Positions 62,192 through 64,000 of a DNA stretch of 64,000 bases are shown piece after piece. Positions within the stretch are counted from its first letter, which is position 1; every line of letters starts with the position of its first letter. The translations under genes were made by a program, and so were the position numbers. The notes under the pieces are model-generated. The model was not told the origin of the DNA and ran no database searches. It saw only the letters and a list, made by a program, of their open reading frames with translations. This DNA is from Ruminiclostridium josui JCM 17888 (GTDB lineage Bacteria; Bacillota; Clostridia; Acetivibrionales; DSM-1351), in the NCBI RefSeq assembly GCF_000526495.1, contig NZ_JAGE01000002.1, forward strand, positions 434,001 to 498,000, read 5' to 3'.

Positions 62192-63543
62192 TGGCTAAAC
62201 AAACAAACTCAATAGTCCACCCACGTTACGGTTGTTCAATCGGTGCGGCATATACCGTTCTTGCAATCAACAGGGCTATCCCTATTATAAACTGTTCTCC
62301 CGGTTGCGTGGATAAACAATACACAATGCTTTCGGGTGAAAACGGTTATCAGGGTGCGGGATATGGTGGTGGTGGTGCTATTCCCTCCGTAAATATCGGT
62401 GAAAAGGATGTGGTATTTGGAGCCGCAAAAAAACTTGATGATCTTGTGAAATCTACACTCCGCATTATTGACGGCGATTTGTTCGTTGTGCTGTCAGGTT
62501 GTGTTAGCGAGCTTATTGGCGACGACGTTGAAAGCGTTACGAGAAAATATGCCGAAAAGGGAAAACCTGTAATACATTCGGACGTAGCTGGATTTAAGGG
62601 AAATAATCTCTATGGACATGAACAAGTTGTTATTGATATTATTGACCAGTTTGTGGGGGATTATGGAAAAGACGAGCCGAAGCAAAAAAAACTAATCAAT
62701 GTATTTACGGAGGTTCCATACTTTAATACATTTTGGCGTGGTGATTATACAGAGATAAAGCGTATTTTAGAGGGGGCGGGGTATACCGTCAATATACTTT
62801 TCGGAATTGACAGCGGCGGGATTTCAGAATGGAAAACCATTCCCAAAGCGGAGTATAATATTGTTCTGTCACCTTGGGTAGGACTTAGAATCGCTGAGCA
62901 CCTTGAAAAGAAATACAACACACCTTATCTACATTATCCTGTCATACCTATCGGCGAAGAGGCAACCACTGAATTTATACATAATGTTCTGAAATTTACA
63001 AAAGCAGGCAAGACACAAGTGGCTAAGGCTAACAATTTCATTGCCAAAGAAGCACAGATTTACTATTACTACCTTGAACACTTTGCAGAATTTTTTGCGG
63101 AATTCTGGTTCGGACTGCCGTCAAAATTTGCTATTGTATCAGATGCTGCATATAACATCGCAATAACAAAATTCCTTGCCGATCAATTGGGGCTTATACC
63201 CCTAAAAGCAATTATTACTGACAACACGCCTGCAAAACATCGTGTACATTTACAAGAATTGTATAAAAACCTCACGGACGGTGTAAGCGTTGATGTAGAC
63301 TTTATCGAGGACGGTTATATTATCGAACAGGAGATTGAAAAGGTAGATTTTGGCTCTGCAATGCCATTCATATTCGGTACATCCTGGGAGGCAGACGTTG
63401 CGGCTAAACGAAAGGCACAGCTTATCCGCATTGGGACGCCGATAACAGACAGACTTGTTATAAATAAAAGCTATGTGGGATATCGAGGAGCGTTATCGTT
63501 AATTGAAACAATATATACGGCGTCGGTAGGCGGTCAGCCGTAA
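62191..63543 (+). CDS. nitrogenase-like component 1, beta (NifK-like)
   Basis: A 450-residue partner of the NifD-like protein. C15 (YGCSIGAAY), C39 (CSPGCVDKQY) and C104 (LSGCVSELIGDD) correspond to the P-cluster cysteines of NifK (70, 95, 153). The N-terminus is much shorter than in NifK. TEVPYFNTFWRGDYTEIKRILEGAGYTVN is the family's domain-2 pattern (quoted in part: VPYFNTFWRG). LYPLG-like substrate regions are not obvious. The ATG shares its A with the nifD-like stop, so the subunits are made 1:1. No NifH-like reductase is in the window; it should lie downstream. Confidence 0.85.
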   Translation: MAKQTNSIVHPRYGCSIGAAYTVLAINRAIPIINCSPGCVDKQYTMLSGENGYQGAGYGGGGAIPSVNIGEKDVVFGAAKKLDDLVKSTLRIIDGDLFVVLSGCVSELIGDDVESVTRKYAEKGKPVIHSDVAGFKGNNLYGHEQVVIDIIDQFVGDYGKDEPKQKKLINVFTEVPYFNTFWRGDYTEIKRILEGAGYTVNILFGIDSGGISEWKTIPKAEYNIVLSPWVGLRIAEHLEKKYNTPYLHYPVIPIGEEATTEFIHNVLKFTKAGKTQVAKANNFIAKEAQIYYYYLEHFAEFFAEFWFGLPSKFAIVSDAAYNIAITKFLADQLGLIPLKAIITDNTPAKHRVHLQELYKNLTDGVSVDVDFIEDGYIIEQEIEKVDFGSAMPFIFGTSWEADVAAKRKAQLIRIGTPITDRLVINKSYVGYRGALSLIETIYTASVGGQP

Positions 63544-63561
63544 GAAGAATGAGGAATCTAT

Positions 63562-64000
63562 ATGGCTAAAAAACTTATTGTTAACGAACTTAAAACATCT
63601 TATATAATCAAAGATAACGGTAAAAAACAAAAATTTACCGCACTGGAGAATATTAATATTACAGTAGAAGAGGGAGAATTTATCACAATACTTGGTCCTT
63701 CTGGTTGCGGAAAGTCAACATTGCTTGACGTGATTGCGGGACTAATTAAACCCGAAAAAGGAGAAGTGCTAATTGACGATAAGAAGGTTGAAAAGCCATC
63801 TCTTGATGTAGGGTTTGTCATGCAAAGCTATGGGCTGTTTCCTTGGAGGACTGTGCGAAGAAATATTGAATATGGTCTTGAATTAAAAAAAGTACCTAAA
63901 AAAGAGCGTAAAGAGATAACTGATAAATATTTGTCACTCATTCACCTAGAAAGCTTTGCGGACAGATACCCCTATGAGCTTTCTGGCGGAATGAAGCAAC
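63562..64000 (+). CDS. ABC transporter ATP-binding protein, nitrate/sulfonate/taurine type (partial)
   Basis: The first 146 residues of an ABC ATPase, cut by the window end. Walker A is GPSGCGKSTLL, the Q-loop VGFVMQSYGLFPWRTVRRN is the SsuB/TauB/NrtD version, and the LSGGMKQ signature is the last visible motif. GAGGAA lies 6 bases before ATG 63562, and the gene begins 18 bases after the nifK-like stop, so it is in the same operon. A sulfonate, taurine or thioether importer would fit a nitrogenase-like enzyme that liberates sulfur from small organosulfur molecules. Confidence 0.88.
   Translation, partial: MAKKLIVNELKTSYIIKDNGKKQKFTALENINITVEEGEFITILGPSGCGKSTLLDVIAGLIKPEKGEVLIDDKKVEKPSLDVGFVMQSYGLFPWRTVRRNIEYGLELKKVPKKERKEITDKYLSLIHLESFADRYPYELSGGMKQ

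Noticed and set aside
60563-63543. Genuine molybdenum nitrogenase nifDK
   Set aside because: The subunit lengths, the short NifK-like N-terminus, the extra Cys block and the transporter neighbour differ from nifDK, and no nifH, nifE, nifN or nifB is in the window.

Overview
The window looks like a chromosomal segment of a low-GC, anaerobic, cellulosome-forming clostridium of the Ruminiclostridium (Clostridium cellulolyticum / papyrosolvens) type. This rests on AT-rich DNA with strong GGAGG ribosome sites, a secreted triple-GH43 protein ending in a type I dockerin with AI/AI repeats, a GH9 enzyme, many Fe-S and radical SAM proteins, and nitrogenase-like genes. Genus is inference; no rRNA or tRNA gene is visible.

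Layout. (1) 1-9932, + strand: a sulfate assimilation operon (sulfate-binding protein end, cysT, cysW, cysA, a ROK regulator, [4Fe-4S] APS reductase cysH, cysD, cysN with a decayed APS-kinase tail, a compact siroheme sulfite reductase and a thioredoxin-reductase-like flavoprotein). A TerC pseudogene and a SurA-N-like membrane protein follow. (2) 11.7-25.3 kb, +: a putative glycosylated, Cys-rich RiPP locus: a split MftF-like glycosyltransferase, UDP-xylose supply (Ugd and UDP-glucuronate decarboxylase), a PqqD-like protein, a radical SAM/SPASM maturase fused to a thioredoxin-like head and a CBM9-like tail, a 53-residue precursor peptide at 18055-18216, a second radical SAM/SPASM maturase, a NifS-like enzyme, an unknown protein, a glycerol-facilitator-type channel and a GT2-GT4 fusion. 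(3) 25.3-32.9 kb: an ArsR-controlled Cys-rich locus: an 83-residue 11-Cys peptide, ArsR, a DUF318/ArsP-type permease with a CGCG-rich loop, a cytosolic-looking GH9, a second ArsR with a Cys tail, and a radical SAM protein whose N-terminus copies the 11-Cys peptide. ATCGTA-N4-TACGAT operators lie beside these units. A MarR / C_GCAxxG_C_C / methyltransferase trio follows.

(4) 33.0-47.9 kb, - strand: a 13-gene type II polyketide/fatty-acid-like operon with an ACP, two intact ketosynthases, a chain-length-factor-like degenerate ketosynthase, a hot-dog dehydratase, a ketoreductase, a dead SDR, an alpha/beta hydrolase, a HemW-like radical SAM enzyme, a PP-loop amidotransferase-like protein, an asparagine synthetase and two double-flavodoxin iron-sulfur flavoproteins. 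A clear promoter and a structured leader precede it. (5) 48.5-50.3 kb: an IS110-family element with a candidate bridge RNA. (6) 50.4-59.1 kb: the triple-GH43 dockerin protein, a DUF4062-like/receiver fusion, a frameshifted MerR with its operator and an EFR1-type ferredoxin. (7) 59.4-64.0 kb: a LysR regulator, then NifD/NifK-like subunits carrying all six P-cluster cysteines and a Cys/His cofactor pair, then a nitrate/sulfonate/taurine-type ABC ATPase cut by the window end.

The best candidates for an undescribed system are the CBM9-fused radical SAM locus with its 53-residue precursor and UDP-xylose genes, the adjacent 11-Cys peptide regulon in which peptide, permease and radical SAM enzyme share CGCG motifs, and the radical-SAM-containing type II PKS operon.
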